Below, in pieces: positions 9,214-17,519 of a stretch of DNA of 64,000 bases (positions within the stretch are counted from its first letter, which is position 1; each line of letters begins with the position of its first letter). Under the pieces are notes generated by a model. The model was not told the DNA's origin and searched no databases. It saw only the letters and a list, made by a program, of their open reading frames with translations. The position numbers were made by a program, and so were the translations under genes. The stretch spans positions 1 to 64,000 of the forward strand of contig JAHDNF010000001.1 in the NCBI GenBank assembly GCA_018435605.1. Direction: 5' to 3'. Origin of the DNA: a bacterium. Lineage in GTDB: Bacteria > Auribacterota > Auribacteria > Auribacterales > Auribacteraceae.

Positions 9214-9229
9214 GAAGATAAACCTGATC

Positions 9230-10594
9230 ATGTTAGCTGCCTTTGCAAATATATTCAAAATTCCTGAATTACGTAACAAAGTGTTAATAACTTTAGGTTT
9301 GGTTGCCGTATTCCGATTGGGAGCTCATTTGCCTACTCCCGGTATAGATGGTGCGGCTCTCGCTGAATTGATACGGCGTTTGGAGGCCAGTCAAGGCGGT
9401 AGTATATTTTCGATGGTCAGCCTTTTTTCAGGAGGCGCGCTTGAACAATGCACAATATTCGCGCTCGGTATTATGCCTTACATTAGTGCATCAATTATCA
9501 TACAGTTATTACAGGTTGTCATTCCAAGACTTGAGAAGATAGCTCGAGAAGGCGACGCAGGCAGGAAAAAAATAAATCAATACACGCGCTATTCGACAGT
9601 TCTATTATCTGTAATTCAGGCATTTTTTATCAGCAAAGCGCTTGAACATCCTGAACGTATTGCACGAATTTTTGAAGGTACCGTTATTGTACCGCATCCC
9701 GGTTTTTTATTTACATTGACAGCCGTACTTACATTGACGACGGGTACTTTGATATTAATGTGGCTTGGAGAACAGATAACAGAAAAAGGAATTGGAAACG
9801 GTATATCTTTGATTATAACCGGTGGTATCATATCGCGCCTGCCAGCGGCAGTTCAAATTGCATGGCAATTATTTGCTCCGGGTAATGCTCAGGGTAAAAG
9901 TCCCATTTATCTTATATTGTTGTTTGGATTAATGGTACTGGTTGTTGTCGGTATTATACTTGTTACTCAGGCGGAAAGAAAAATACCGATTCAACGTGCG
10001 CAACAGATACGAGGACGTAAGGTGTTTCAAGCTCAAAACACATATTTACCTCTTCGCGTTAATTATGCTGGTGTGATTCCTGTTATTTTTGCTTCTTCAT
10101 TGTTGTTATTTCCAGCGACAGTAGGAGCAATGATCCCTGACGATCATTTCTTTTCTTTTATAAAGGTTATGACAAATTGGCTTGCTCCAGGCGAAATTCT
10201 TCACAATTTCTTATATGTTATTCTGATAATATTTTTCTGCTATTTTTGGACAGCTACTCAGTTTAACCCTATTCAGATTGCCGATGATATGAAACGTACC
10301 GGAGCTTTTGTTCCGGGTATACGTCCCGGTAAGAACACGGCGGAATATCTTGAGACAATAATGGTTCGTATTACTCTTGCAGGTGCGATATTCTTGGCGT
10401 TTATAGCATTATTTCCATCAATGGTAAGCGATTACATAAAAATACCGTATATAGTCACACAATTTCTCGGAGGAACTGGATTGTTGATTATGGTTGGAGT
10501 TATGCTTGATACAATGCGACAAGTCGAATCACACTTGATAATGAGACATTATGATGGATTTATGAGCAAGACACGTCTTAAAGGCAGATTTTAA
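9230..10594 (+). CDS. secY: Preprotein translocase subunit SecY
   Basis: 454 residues, ten hydrophobic segments. Begins with the usual cytosolic helix (IFKIPELRNKVLITLGLVAV), has the first periplasmic segment with GGALEQCTIFALGIMPYISA, the LGEQITEKGIGNGISLIIT signature after TM4, and RPGKNTAEYLE near TM8. It forms the Sec channel with SecE and SecG in the inner membrane. As usual it follows L15 and precedes adk. Confidence 0.98.
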   Translation: MLAAFANIFKIPELRNKVLITLGLVAVFRLGAHLPTPGIDGAALAELIRRLEASQGGSIFSMVSLFSGGALEQCTIFALGIMPYISASIIIQLLQVVIPRLEKIAREGDAGRKKINQYTRYSTVLLSVIQAFFISKALEHPERIARIFEGTVIVPHPGFLFTLTAVLTLTTGTLILMWLGEQITEKGIGNGISLIITGGIISRLPAAVQIAWQLFAPGNAQGKSPIYLILLFGLMVLVVVGIILVTQAERKIPIQRAQQIRGRKVFQAQNTYLPLRVNYAGVIPVIFASSLLLFPATVGAMIPDDHFFSFIKVMTNWLAPGEILHNFLYVILIIFFCYFWTATQFNPIQIADDMKRTGAFVPGIRPGKNTAEYLETIMVRITLAGAIFLAFIALFPSMVSDYIKIPYIVTQFLGGTGLLIMVGVMLDTMRQVESHLIMRHYDGFMSKTRLKGRF

Positions 10595-10606
10595 GGGGTA
10601 TTATAT

Positions 10607-11257
10607 ATGAGATTGATTTTACTAGGGCCACCTGGAGTAGGAAAAGGCACTCAAGCTGAGAAAATATGCAGTAAATTTTCTATACCGCATATATCTACAG
10701 GAGAAATATTACGAGAGGCTGTTAAAAATAAGACGGAAGTAGGCTTGCAAGCTAAAGTATATATGGATCGAGGCGAACTTGTGCCGGATTCTGTGGTAAT
10801 ACAGCTTGTCAAATCTAGGATATTACAGCCTGATTCTTCGAGTGGTTTCTTGCTTGACGGTTTTCCAAGAACGGTTGCTCAAGCTCATGCTCTTGATTGT
10901 CAGCTTGATACACTTGAAAAACCTATTACCGTTGTTATCCAGTTGGATGCGGGGGAAGACGAAATTGTAAAACGTCTTACTGGACGGAGAATGTGCCCTG
11001 AATGCGGTAAAGGTTATCATATAGCATTTTTAAAGCCTACTAAGGACGGTGTTTGCGATCAGTGCAATGCAGATCTTATTCAGCGTTTTGATGATTCGGA
11101 AGCAACGGTCAGGCGCAGATTGGCTGTTTATCTTGAAAAAACACATGATCTCATTGATTATTATAAGCGACAGAATAAATTGCTTACTATTGATGCTGGC
11201 AGGGAAATAGAAATAATAACTGAAGATATAATAAAGAAGTTGAGCGTAATTTCTTAA
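10607..11257 (+). CDS. adk: Adenylate kinase, zinc-LID type
   Basis: 216 residues. P-loop GPPGVGKGTQ at residues 7-16, AMP site with STGEILREAV and DGFPRT, and a long LID domain carrying CPECGKGYH and CDQC, so a structural zinc is expected. It converts ATP plus AMP to two ADP in the cytoplasm. The secY-adk-map order is widely conserved. Only 9 nt separate it from map. Confidence 0.98.
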   Translation: MRLILLGPPGVGKGTQAEKICSKFSIPHISTGEILREAVKNKTEVGLQAKVYMDRGELVPDSVVIQLVKSRILQPDSSSGFLLDGFPRTVAQAHALDCQLDTLEKPITVVIQLDAGEDEIVKRLTGRRMCPECGKGYHIAFLKPTKDGVCDQCNADLIQRFDDSEATVRRRLAVYLEKTHDLIDYYKRQNKLLTIDAGREIEIITEDIIKKLSVIS

Positions 11258-11266
11258 GATAAACAA

Positions 11267-12022
11267 ATGATCGTAATAAAGTCACCTCAGGAAATAGAAA
11301 AGATGCGTCGGAGTTGTCAAATGACTTCTGAGGTGCTTAATGAAGTATTGAAGTTGGTTGAACCGGGCGTTAAAACCGAGGATATAGATCGATTCGCTGA
11401 AGATTTGTTACGACGTAAAGGCGGAACACCGGCATTTAAAGGCTATCATGGGTATCCTAAAAGTGTATGTATATCGATCAATGAAGAAGTCGTACACGGT
11501 ATACCCGGGAATAGAAAATTATGTGACGGCGACATTGTTTCGCTTGATTTCGGTGTGTTGCTAGACGGATTTTATGGTGATATGGCTGTTACCGTACCCG
11601 TTGGAAATGTTTCGGAAAGCAAAAAGAAACTTATGGAGGCAACACAAAAGGCTCTTGATGTGGGGATCGCTCAAGCAGTAGCCGGAAATCGGCTTGGCGA
11701 TATATCGCATGCTGTAGAGCAATACGTCCTGCAAGAGGGATTTTCTGTTGTACGAGACTATGTAGGGCATGGAATAGGAAGACAGATGCATGAAGATCCC
11801 CAAATACCGAATTTCGGTATTCCAAATTCGGGACCCCTTTTGAAGTCTGGAATGGTGTTTGCAATTGAGCCCATGGTTAATATGGGGTCATATCAGGTTA
11901 AAACTTTGAGCGACGGATGGACGGTAGTAACTAAAGATGGCAAACCGTCGGCTCATTTTGAACATACTATAGTTATAACGAAAGATGAACCAGAGGTCAT
12001 AACTTGCCTAAAGAAGATTTGA
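11267..12022 (+). CDS. map: Methionine aminopeptidase, type I
   Basis: 251 residues. All five metal ligands are visible: Asp in [17 protein letters not shown] (two), His in [12 protein letters not shown], Glu in FAIEPMV and Glu in AHFEHTIV. Removes the starting methionine from new proteins. Its 3-prime end overlaps infA by 19 nt, so translation is likely coupled. Confidence 0.98.
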   Translation: MIVIKSPQEIEKMRRSCQMTSEVLNEVLKLVEPGVKTEDIDRFAEDLLRRKGGTPAFKGYHGYPKSVCISINEEVVHGIPGNRKLCDGDIVSLDFGVLLDGFYGDMAVTVPVGNVSESKKKLMEATQKALDVGIAQAVAGNRLGDISHAVEQYVLQEGFSVVRDYVGHGIGRQMHEDPQIPNFGIPNSGPLLKSGMVFAIEPMVNMGSYQVKTLSDGWTVVTKDGKPSAHFEHTIVITKDEPEVITCLKKI

Positions 12023-12222
12023 TTAAAACGGAAGGTGTCGTAGCGGAGTTACTTCCAAATACAATGTTTAGGGTTGAGTTAAAGAACGGACATATGATTC
12101 TTGCTCACATCTCTGGCAAAATGAGGATGAACTTTATTCGTATTTTACCGGGTGATAAAGTTTTGATAGAAATGTCTCCTTATGACTTGACCAAAGGGCG
12201 TATTGTATACCGTCAAAAATAA
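12004..12222 (+). CDS. infA: Translation initiation factor IF-1
   Basis: 72 residues, the standard length, from a TTG start inside the end of map. One S1/OB fold: [20 protein letters not shown], then [19 protein letters not shown] and [13 protein letters not shown]-1 blocks the A-site during initiation. Start chosen because it gives the exact family N-terminus (PKEDLI) and has GAGG about 10 nt upstream. Confidence 0.96.
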   Translation: MPKEDLIKTEGVVAELLPNTMFRVELKNGHMILAHISGKMRMNFIRILPGDKVLIEMSPYDLTKGRIVYRQK

Positions 12223-12258
12223 TTGAAGATTTTACTATATAAATCGAGGTGGTGAATC

Positions 12259-12372
12259 GTGAAAGTAAGAGCATCGGTAAAACGCATTTGTGCGAAATGC
12301 AGGGTAATTAAACGAAAAGGTATCATACGAATAATCTGTGAGAATCCCCGTCACAAACAACGACAGGGATAA
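12259..12372 (+). CDS. rpmJ: Ribosomal protein L36, zinc form
   Basis: 37 residues from [21 protein letters not shown], then [12 protein letters not shown]. Cys11, Cys14, Cys27 and His32 form the classic L36 zinc site (C+ type). GAGGTGGTGAATC gives the ribosome site. Position between infA and rpsM is the standard one. Confidence 0.97.
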   Translation: MKVRASVKRICAKCRVIKRKGIIRIICENPRHKQRQG

Positions 12373-12405
12373 TACATAATTTTGATGTAATGGAGGATAA
12401 GTGAC

Positions 12406-12777
12406 GTGCCAAGAATTGTCGGTGTTGATATTCCAAAAGATAAACGAATTGAAGTCGCATTAACATATATTTACGGTGTCGGATTTTACATTTCGGGCAA
12501 AATATTGCAAATAGCAAATATCGACCCTAATGTCCGAGCTAAAGATTTGACCGAAGAAGAAATCAGTCGCTTAAACTCAATTATAACACAACAGTTTAAA
12601 ATTGAAGGTGATTTGCGCCGCGAAGTCAGCGCTAACATAAAAAGGTTAATGGGTATCGGATGTTATCGGGGGTTGCGTCACAGACGGAGCCTGCCGGTAC
12701 GTGGACAGCGAACCAAAACGAATGCTCGAACACGTAAAGGTCCCCGTAAGATGGTAGTGGGTAAAAAGAAAAAATAA
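12406..12777 (+). CDS. rpsM: Ribosomal protein S13
   Basis: 123 residues from GTG, with TGGAGG 9 nt upstream. [20 protein letters not shown], a helix-two-turn-helix region, [20 protein letters not shown] and the basic tail [13 protein letters not shown]13 contacts the P-site tRNA and L5. Alpha operon begins here; rpsK follows after 12 nt. Confidence 0.98.
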   Translation: MPRIVGVDIPKDKRIEVALTYIYGVGFYISGKILQIANIDPNVRAKDLTEEEISRLNSIITQQFKIEGDLRREVSANIKRLMGIGCYRGLRHRRSLPVRGQRTKTNARTRKGPRKMVVGKKKK

Positions 12778-12789
12778 GGAGGTTTGACT

Positions 12790-13194
12790 GTGGCTAAAGG
12801 TGGTTCGAGAAAAGATAGCAGACGGTCTCGAAAAAAAGAGTTAAAAAATGTACCAAGAGGCATAGCTCATATAAAAGCCACGTTTAACAATACCATCGTC
12901 AGTATTACTGACTTTCATGGTAATGTAATATCATGGGCAAGTGCTGGAAAAGTGAAATTTTCTGGCGCACGTAAAAGTACCGCTTTTGCGGCACAGGTTG
13001 TTGCAAATGAAGCGGCACAAATTGCTATGGAACATGGTATGCAGGAAATAGAGGTAAACGTAAAAGGACCAGGCGCAGGACGCGAATCCGCGATTCGATC
13101 GTTACAGGCCGCAGGGTTAACTATAACAGTTATACGTGATGTCACTCCCATACCTCATAACGGATGTCGTCCACCTAAACGACGCAGAGTATGA
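12790..13194 (+). CDS. rpsK: Ribosomal protein S11
   Basis: 134 residues. The GTG at 12790 is 7 nt after AAGGAGG (12776-12782); a TTG six bases earlier is too close to that site. Motifs: [39 protein letters not shown] and the end [17 protein letters not shown]11 builds the platform of the 30S subunit together with S6/S18/S21. Confidence 0.97.
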   Translation: MAKGGSRKDSRRSRKKELKNVPRGIAHIKATFNNTIVSITDFHGNVISWASAGKVKFSGARKSTAFAAQVVANEAAQIAMEHGMQEIEVNVKGPGAGRESAIRSLQAAGLTITVIRDVTPIPHNGCRPPKRRRV

Positions 13195-13256
13195 TGTAAC
13201 CCCGGTTGCACGCTGGGAGCGGATGTAAGATTTATAAGAAAGGAGATTCTTGGAAG

Positions 13257-13883
13257 ATGGCGCGTTATCGTGGGCCAGTTTGTAAATTATGTAGAAGAGA
13301 AGGAACAAAACTCTTTCTCAAAGGCTATAAGTGTTACGGGGCAAGATGTATTTTAGAACAAAGAAGTTTTGCTCCCGGTATGCATGGAAAACGTCGAACT
13401 AAACTTTCTCCATACGGAGAACAGTTGCGTGAAAAACAAAAACTGCGCAGAATGTACGGCGTTCTGGAACAACAGTTCCGTATTACGTTTGCTAAGGCTT
13501 CACGCAAAAAAGGTATTACAGGTGAGAACTTACTTCGTATGCTCGAGCTTCGTCTTGATAACGTTGTTTTCCGTGCCGGTCTTGCGTCTGCTCGGTCTTC
13601 ATCACGTATGTTTGTTACCCATGGTCATGTGACGGTTAATGGAAGAAAGGTGAATATTCCTTCCTATCAGTTGCGTGTCGGTGATGTAATAGGGTTAAGG
13701 GATAACGAGAAAAGCCGTAAACTTGGAGCGCAAACGCTTAAACAAACCGAATCAAGAATCGTCCCCGAATGGCTGACATTGAACAGGGATAATTTTACGG
13801 TAACTATACAGCAAATGCCTAACCGTGATCAAATGGACGTTCCAATCAACGAACATTTAATCGTGGAATTGTATTCAAAATAA
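13257..13883 (+). CDS. rpsD: Ribosomal protein S4, zinc form
   Basis: 208 residues from ATG (an open frame continues 51 nt upstream without homology). ARYRGPVCKLCRREGTKLFL and CYGARC give four cysteines for zinc, the C+ type. The S4 RNA-binding domain is in LRMLELRLDNVVFRAGLA and HVTVNGRKVNIPSYQLRVGD. S4 initiates 30S assembly and in E. coli represses the alpha operon. AAAGGAG lies about 11 nt before the start. Confidence 0.97.
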   Translation: MARYRGPVCKLCRREGTKLFLKGYKCYGARCILEQRSFAPGMHGKRRTKLSPYGEQLREKQKLRRMYGVLEQQFRITFAKASRKKGITGENLLRMLELRLDNVVFRAGLASARSSSRMFVTHGHVTVNGRKVNIPSYQLRVGDVIGLRDNEKSRKLGAQTLKQTESRIVPEWLTLNRDNFTVTIQQMPNRDQMDVPINEHLIVELYSK

Positions 13884-13925
13884 GTATAAATAAAATCAAG
13901 CTGATTTTTGTGGGAGATACGTATT

Positions 13926-14987
13926 ATGACCTTTAAGATTGGTAAATTTGAATTACCGAAACGTCTTATCAAGGAGGAGAGCCTATCTAAAGGCAATTAT
14001 GGTGTCTTTATTGCAGAACCATTTGAGACAGGATTCGGATACACTCTCGGAAATTCGATGCGACGAGTTTTGCTGTCTTCCCTTGAAGGAGCCGCAATTA
14101 CTTCGGTCAAGATAGATAACGTAATGCACGAATTCGCTACTTTGCCCGGTGTTGTTGAGGATGTTTCAGAGATATTGCTTAATCTAAAAGGTGTTCTGAT
14201 TAAAGTTCAGTCTCGCGAGCCACGAAAAATTCGCTTGGATGTTAAAGGTAAACGTGAAGTAACCGCCGGTGATATCGCAGTCGATCATACAATGCAAATA
14301 GTAAATCCAGATCATTATATAGCAACTTTGGCCGAAGACGGGGAATTGCATATGGAACTCGAAGTCAAAGTCGGTCGCGGATATTGCCCTTCGGAACGCA
14401 ATAAAGATCCCAATCATCCAATCGGCGTACTTCCTACAGATTCGATATTCACTCCTGTTATTAAAGTGAAATATGAAGTGGAAAACACCCGCGTCGGGCA
14501 GATGACCGATTATGATAAATTGATTATGCATATATGGACAGATGGCCGGTTGACTCCCGATGACGCTTTGTCACAGGCCGCCGCTATCATGACGGAACAT
14601 CTGGGAACATTCGTAGATTATACCGATCAGGAATATGAAATCGAGCGGGAAGAAGAAGAGAAAAAAGAAAGAAGCGAAAGCGAAGAATTAGAACGCATGA
14701 TGCTTATGAATATCAACGAGATAGAACTATCGGTTCGTTCCTCTAACTGTATACACAACGCAAATATTTTTACTATCGGCGAACTGGTACAGAAATCGGA
14801 AGGCGAGATGCTCAAGTACCGGAATTTCGGAAAAAAATCGTTGAATGAAATAAAGGCTATTCTCGACGGTATGGGATTACGTCTGGGTATGAGTATCCCT
14901 GAAGACATAAAAAGGAAAGTTGAAGAAAAAAGAAAAAATCAAGAGCCAAGAGAACCAATCATCATGGACGACGATTTTGACGAATAA
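13926..14987 (+). CDS. rpoA: RNA polymerase subunit alpha
   Basis: 353 residues. N-terminal dimer domain with GYTLGNSMRRVLLSSLEGAA; C-terminal domain with the helix-hairpin-helix in FGKKSLNEIKAILDGMGLRL that contacts UP elements. The linker (about residues 238-262) is strongly acidic and basic by turns (EIEREEEEKKERSESEELER), and the protein ends in an extra acidic tail, IIMDDDFDE, beyond the usual end. Start ATG follows GGGAG by 9 nt; a TTG 18 nt upstream is less likely. Confidence 0.98.
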   Translation: MTFKIGKFELPKRLIKEESLSKGNYGVFIAEPFETGFGYTLGNSMRRVLLSSLEGAAITSVKIDNVMHEFATLPGVVEDVSEILLNLKGVLIKVQSREPRKIRLDVKGKREVTAGDIAVDHTMQIVNPDHYIATLAEDGELHMELEVKVGRGYCPSERNKDPNHPIGVLPTDSIFTPVIKVKYEVENTRVGQMTDYDKLIMHIWTDGRLTPDDALSQAAAIMTEHLGTFVDYTDQEYEIEREEEEKKERSESEELERMMLMNINEIELSVRSSNCIHNANIFTIGELVQKSEGEMLKYRNFGKKSLNEIKAILDGMGLRLGMSIPEDIKRKVEEKRKNQEPREPIIMDDDFDE

Positions 14988-15023
14988 CTCTTGTTGCCAT
15001 AGTAGAGGAGGAGATATACGCTC

Positions 15024-15617
15024 ATGCGGCATAGAAAGCTGAATACAAGGTTAAGTAGGACAACCAAACATCGTAAAGCGACTGTTAGTAATATTATGCG
15101 CGGATTATTTACAAGCGAGAGAGTAGTTACTACTGTCAAAAAAGCAAAAGTTACTTCGCGTTATGCGGATAAAGTTATCACTCTTGCAAAACAAAATGAT
15201 TTATCGGCGATACGTCAGGTTGAAGCGATTTTTCAGGATAAAAATCTTGTCCATAAGTTGTTTCATGAAATAGGCCCGCGTTTTACCGATCGCAATGGTG
15301 GGTACACCAGAGTGTTGCGTTACAAAGTACGCCGTGGAGACGGTACGGAAATGGCTATTCTTGAGTTGACTGAGAAGGAAATAATGTCACCTGAAGAGCG
15401 CGCTCCGAAAACCAAATCGGCAAAGAAAAAAACACCGGAGAAAACAGTAGCTGAATCTAAAAGTTCTGCGGTTGAACAACAGACAGCTGTTACCAAACCG
15501 GTAGTTATCGATGAAGAACAATCCGACATTGATGCCCTTGCACAAGCCGCCTCAGATGAAGAGATCGAATCTCCTGAGGATACTACAGACGAAGAGGAAG
15601 AAAAATCTTCCGAATAA
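15024..15617 (+). CDS. rplQ: Ribosomal protein L17 with long acidic tail
   Basis: 197 residues, about 70 more than a typical L17. Residues 1-120 are ordinary (RHRKLNTRLSRTTKHRKATV, NGGYTRVLRYKVRRGDGTEM). From about residue 121 the protein becomes a Lys/Ala/Thr linker (TKSAKKKTPEKTVAE) and then an acidic end rich in D, E and S. Such tails occur in some phyla and are likely disordered. It is the last gene of the superoperon and is followed by a terminator. Confidence 0.97.
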   Translation: MRHRKLNTRLSRTTKHRKATVSNIMRGLFTSERVVTTVKKAKVTSRYADKVITLAKQNDLSAIRQVEAIFQDKNLVHKLFHEIGPRFTDRNGGYTRVLRYKVRRGDGTEMAILELTEKEIMSPEERAPKTKSAKKKTPEKTVAESKSSAVEQQTAVTKPVVIDEEQSDIDALAQAASDEEIESPEDTTDEEEEKSSE

Positions 15618-15658
15618 TATGATTTATATTAGATATATATGAAGTAAATAATATCGTT

Positions 15659-15690
15659 AAGGAGAATTCGATTTGAGTTCTCCTTTTTTT
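15659..15690 (+). terminator. Intrinsic terminator of the ribosomal superoperon
   Basis: AAGGAGAATTC (15659-15669) pairs with GAGTTCTCCTT (15675-15685) over 11 bp with one G-U pair and a 5-nt loop, followed by a run of Ts to 15690. Placed 41 nt after rplQ. Strongest terminator in the window. Confidence 0.92.
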
Positions 15691-15768
15691 GTGTTTATCG
15701 CCAGCGAGTCATAATAAAGGTTGTTATATTTTACACGACAAAGTAGTATATAAACAATTCAATGACTT

Positions 15769-15799
15769 TTGAACTTTGTAAGACAAAGAACACTATATT
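15769..15799 (+). promoter_or_regulatory. Promoter with internal palindrome before the Lrp-type regulator
   Basis: TTGAAC (15769-15774) and TATATT (15794-15799) are 19 bp apart, a loose sigma70 match. Between them is the inverted repeat CTTTGT-AAG-ACAAAG (15774-15788), which is well placed for binding by the Lrp/AsnC protein encoded 18 nt downstream. Autoregulation is typical of the family but here only inferred. Confidence 0.4.
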
Positions 15800-15816
15800 T
15801 ATAAGAGGGTTGTATC

Positions 15817-16317
15817 ATGAAAGACGAGTTGCATCTTAAACGGGAAATACTGGAAATACTCTCTGTTGACTGTACCAAAACCGCTTCTGAAATAGCTGTT
15901 ATGCTAAACCAATCCGAAGAAACTGTATCGTTGCTTATCAGGCAAATGGAAAAAGATAAAACAATACTTGCGTACAGAGCTGTTGTTAACAGACAGAAAG
16001 TTGAGTCTACAAAGACTCAATGCATTATCGAAGTTACCTGTAGTCCGCAACGAGGTGTCGGTTTTGACGCGATTGCTCAGCGGATCTACAAATTTCCGGA
16101 AGTCCGATCTTTGTTTCTAATATCCGGCGGGTTCGATCTACTTTTGATAGTTGAGGGTGAAACCATGAAAGACATCTGTTTTTTTGTGGCGGAAAAGTTG
16201 GCTACTCTCGATCACGTAAAAGGAACATCTACGCACTTCCTTTTGAAAAGATATAAAGAAGACGGGTTTATTTTGGAAGATGGTGAAAAAGAACAACGGC
16301 TTGCAATTACGCCGTAA
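15817..16317 (+). CDS. Lrp/AsnC-family transcriptional regulator
   Basis: 166 residues. N-terminal winged helix (about 1-60; LKREILEILSVDCTKTASEI and SEETVSLLIRQMEKDKTILA) and C-terminal RAM/AsnC ligand-binding domain (about 70-150; FPEVRSLFLISGGFDLLLIV, HVKGTSTHFLLKRYKEDG). Such proteins sense amino acids and assemble as octamers. It lies 5 nt before an aminotransferase; the pairing and order match Bacillus alaR-alaT (formerly yugG-yugH), so control of alanine or related amino-acid transamination is a fair guess. Confidence 0.9.
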   Translation: MKDELHLKREILEILSVDCTKTASEIAVMLNQSEETVSLLIRQMEKDKTILAYRAVVNRQKVESTKTQCIIEVTCSPQRGVGFDAIAQRIYKFPEVRSLFLISGGFDLLLIVEGETMKDICFFVAEKLATLDHVKGTSTHFLLKRYKEDGFILEDGEKEQRLAITP

Positions 16318-16322
16318 CAGGG

Positions 16323-17507
16323 ATGACTACTATGAAAGATTTTCGCGCTGAAGTTATTAAAAATATTCCGCCTTCGGGCATTAGGGCTTTTTTCGAACTC
16401 GTTATCGGGATGGAAGATGTTATATCTTTAGGGGTCGGCGAACCGGACTTCGTTACCCCGTGGCATATATGCGAAGCCGCAATTTATTCGGTTGAGAAGG
16501 GAGCCACATCATATACATCGAACTTAGGTTTGCTTGAATTACGTGAAAAGATAGCAGATTACCTGTGTAGAAAATTTGATGTTTCTTATGAACCTAAAAA
16601 AGAGATACTTATAACGGTCGGAGCAAGCGAAGCTATTGACCTTGCTTTTCGCGCAATTTGCAATCCAGGCGATGAGGTGATTATTTTTGATCCGTCTTAT
16701 GTGGCTTATGTGCCGATTGTTACACTTGCGGGAGGCAAGCCGGTAGTAATATCTATGGTTGAAGGTGACGATATTATATTCGACGTAAATAAGGTTCGTG
16801 AGAATATAACTAATAATACGAAAGCTATTTTTATAAATTATCCCAACAACCCGACCGGCAAAAGTTTTTCCCGCGATGAACTTATACAGATAGCTGAGGT
16901 CGCCGATGAATTTGACTTGCTTGTCGTTTCCGATGAAATTTACGGCGAGTTGACATATGACTATAACCATGTTTCGTTTCCGTCGCTTCCCGGTATGAAG
17001 GAAAGAACCATTTTGATTTCCGGCTTTTCCAAAGCATTCGCTATGACAGGATGGCGGATAGGTTATGCGGCCGCTCCCAATTATATAATTGAAGCAATGA
17101 TGAAGATTCATCAGTATTCTATTTTATGCGCTCCTATTGCCAGTCAAATAGCGGCGGTAGAGGCGCTGAACCGCGGCGAAAAAGATATGCGTCTGATGCG
17201 CAAAGAGTATCACAAGCGAAGAAATGTTATTGTGGATGGATTTAACAAAATCGGTCTTCCGTGTCCGCATCCGGAAGGTGCTTTTTATGCATTTCCGTCA
17301 ATAAAAAGGTTGCCTTTTACTTCCGAGGAGTTCTGTCATACGTTGCTTAAGGAAGAAAATGTTGCGGTAGTGCCGGGTACTGCGTTTGGAAAAAGCGGTG
17401 AAGGTTTTATAAGATGCGCCTATGCCGCCAGCATGGAAAATATAAAAGCGGCTTTGACTCGTATTGAATCGTTTCTTAAACGTCGTGGACTGAACGTATC
17501 CGGCTGA
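16323..17507 (+). CDS. Class I/II aminotransferase (PLP), alaT/aspC-like
   Basis: 394 residues. Begins with the family block IPPSGIRAFFELVIGMEDVI and SLGVGEPDF; the cofactor lysine is in ISGFSKAFAMTGWRIGY, the phosphate loop in TVGASEAIDLAF, and the substrate arginine probably in GFIRCAYAA. It moves an amino group from an amino acid to a keto acid in the cytoplasm. Substrate cannot be set from sequence alone; the neighbouring Lrp-type regulator favours alanine, aspartate or aromatic acids. It converges with the next gene, 12 nt away. Confidence 0.93.
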   Translation: MTTMKDFRAEVIKNIPPSGIRAFFELVIGMEDVISLGVGEPDFVTPWHICEAAIYSVEKGATSYTSNLGLLELREKIADYLCRKFDVSYEPKKEILITVGASEAIDLAFRAICNPGDEVIIFDPSYVAYVPIVTLAGGKPVVISMVEGDDIIFDVNKVRENITNNTKAIFINYPNNPTGKSFSRDELIQIAEVADEFDLLVVSDEIYGELTYDYNHVSFPSLPGMKERTILISGFSKAFAMTGWRIGYAAAPNYIIEAMMKIHQYSILCAPIASQIAAVEALNRGEKDMRLMRKEYHKRRNVIVDGFNKIGLPCPHPEGAFYAFPSIKRLPFTSEEFCHTLLKEENVAVVPGTAFGKSGEGFIRCAYAASMENIKAALTRIESFLKRRGLNVSG

Positions 17508-17519
17508 TCAGTTTTCCAT

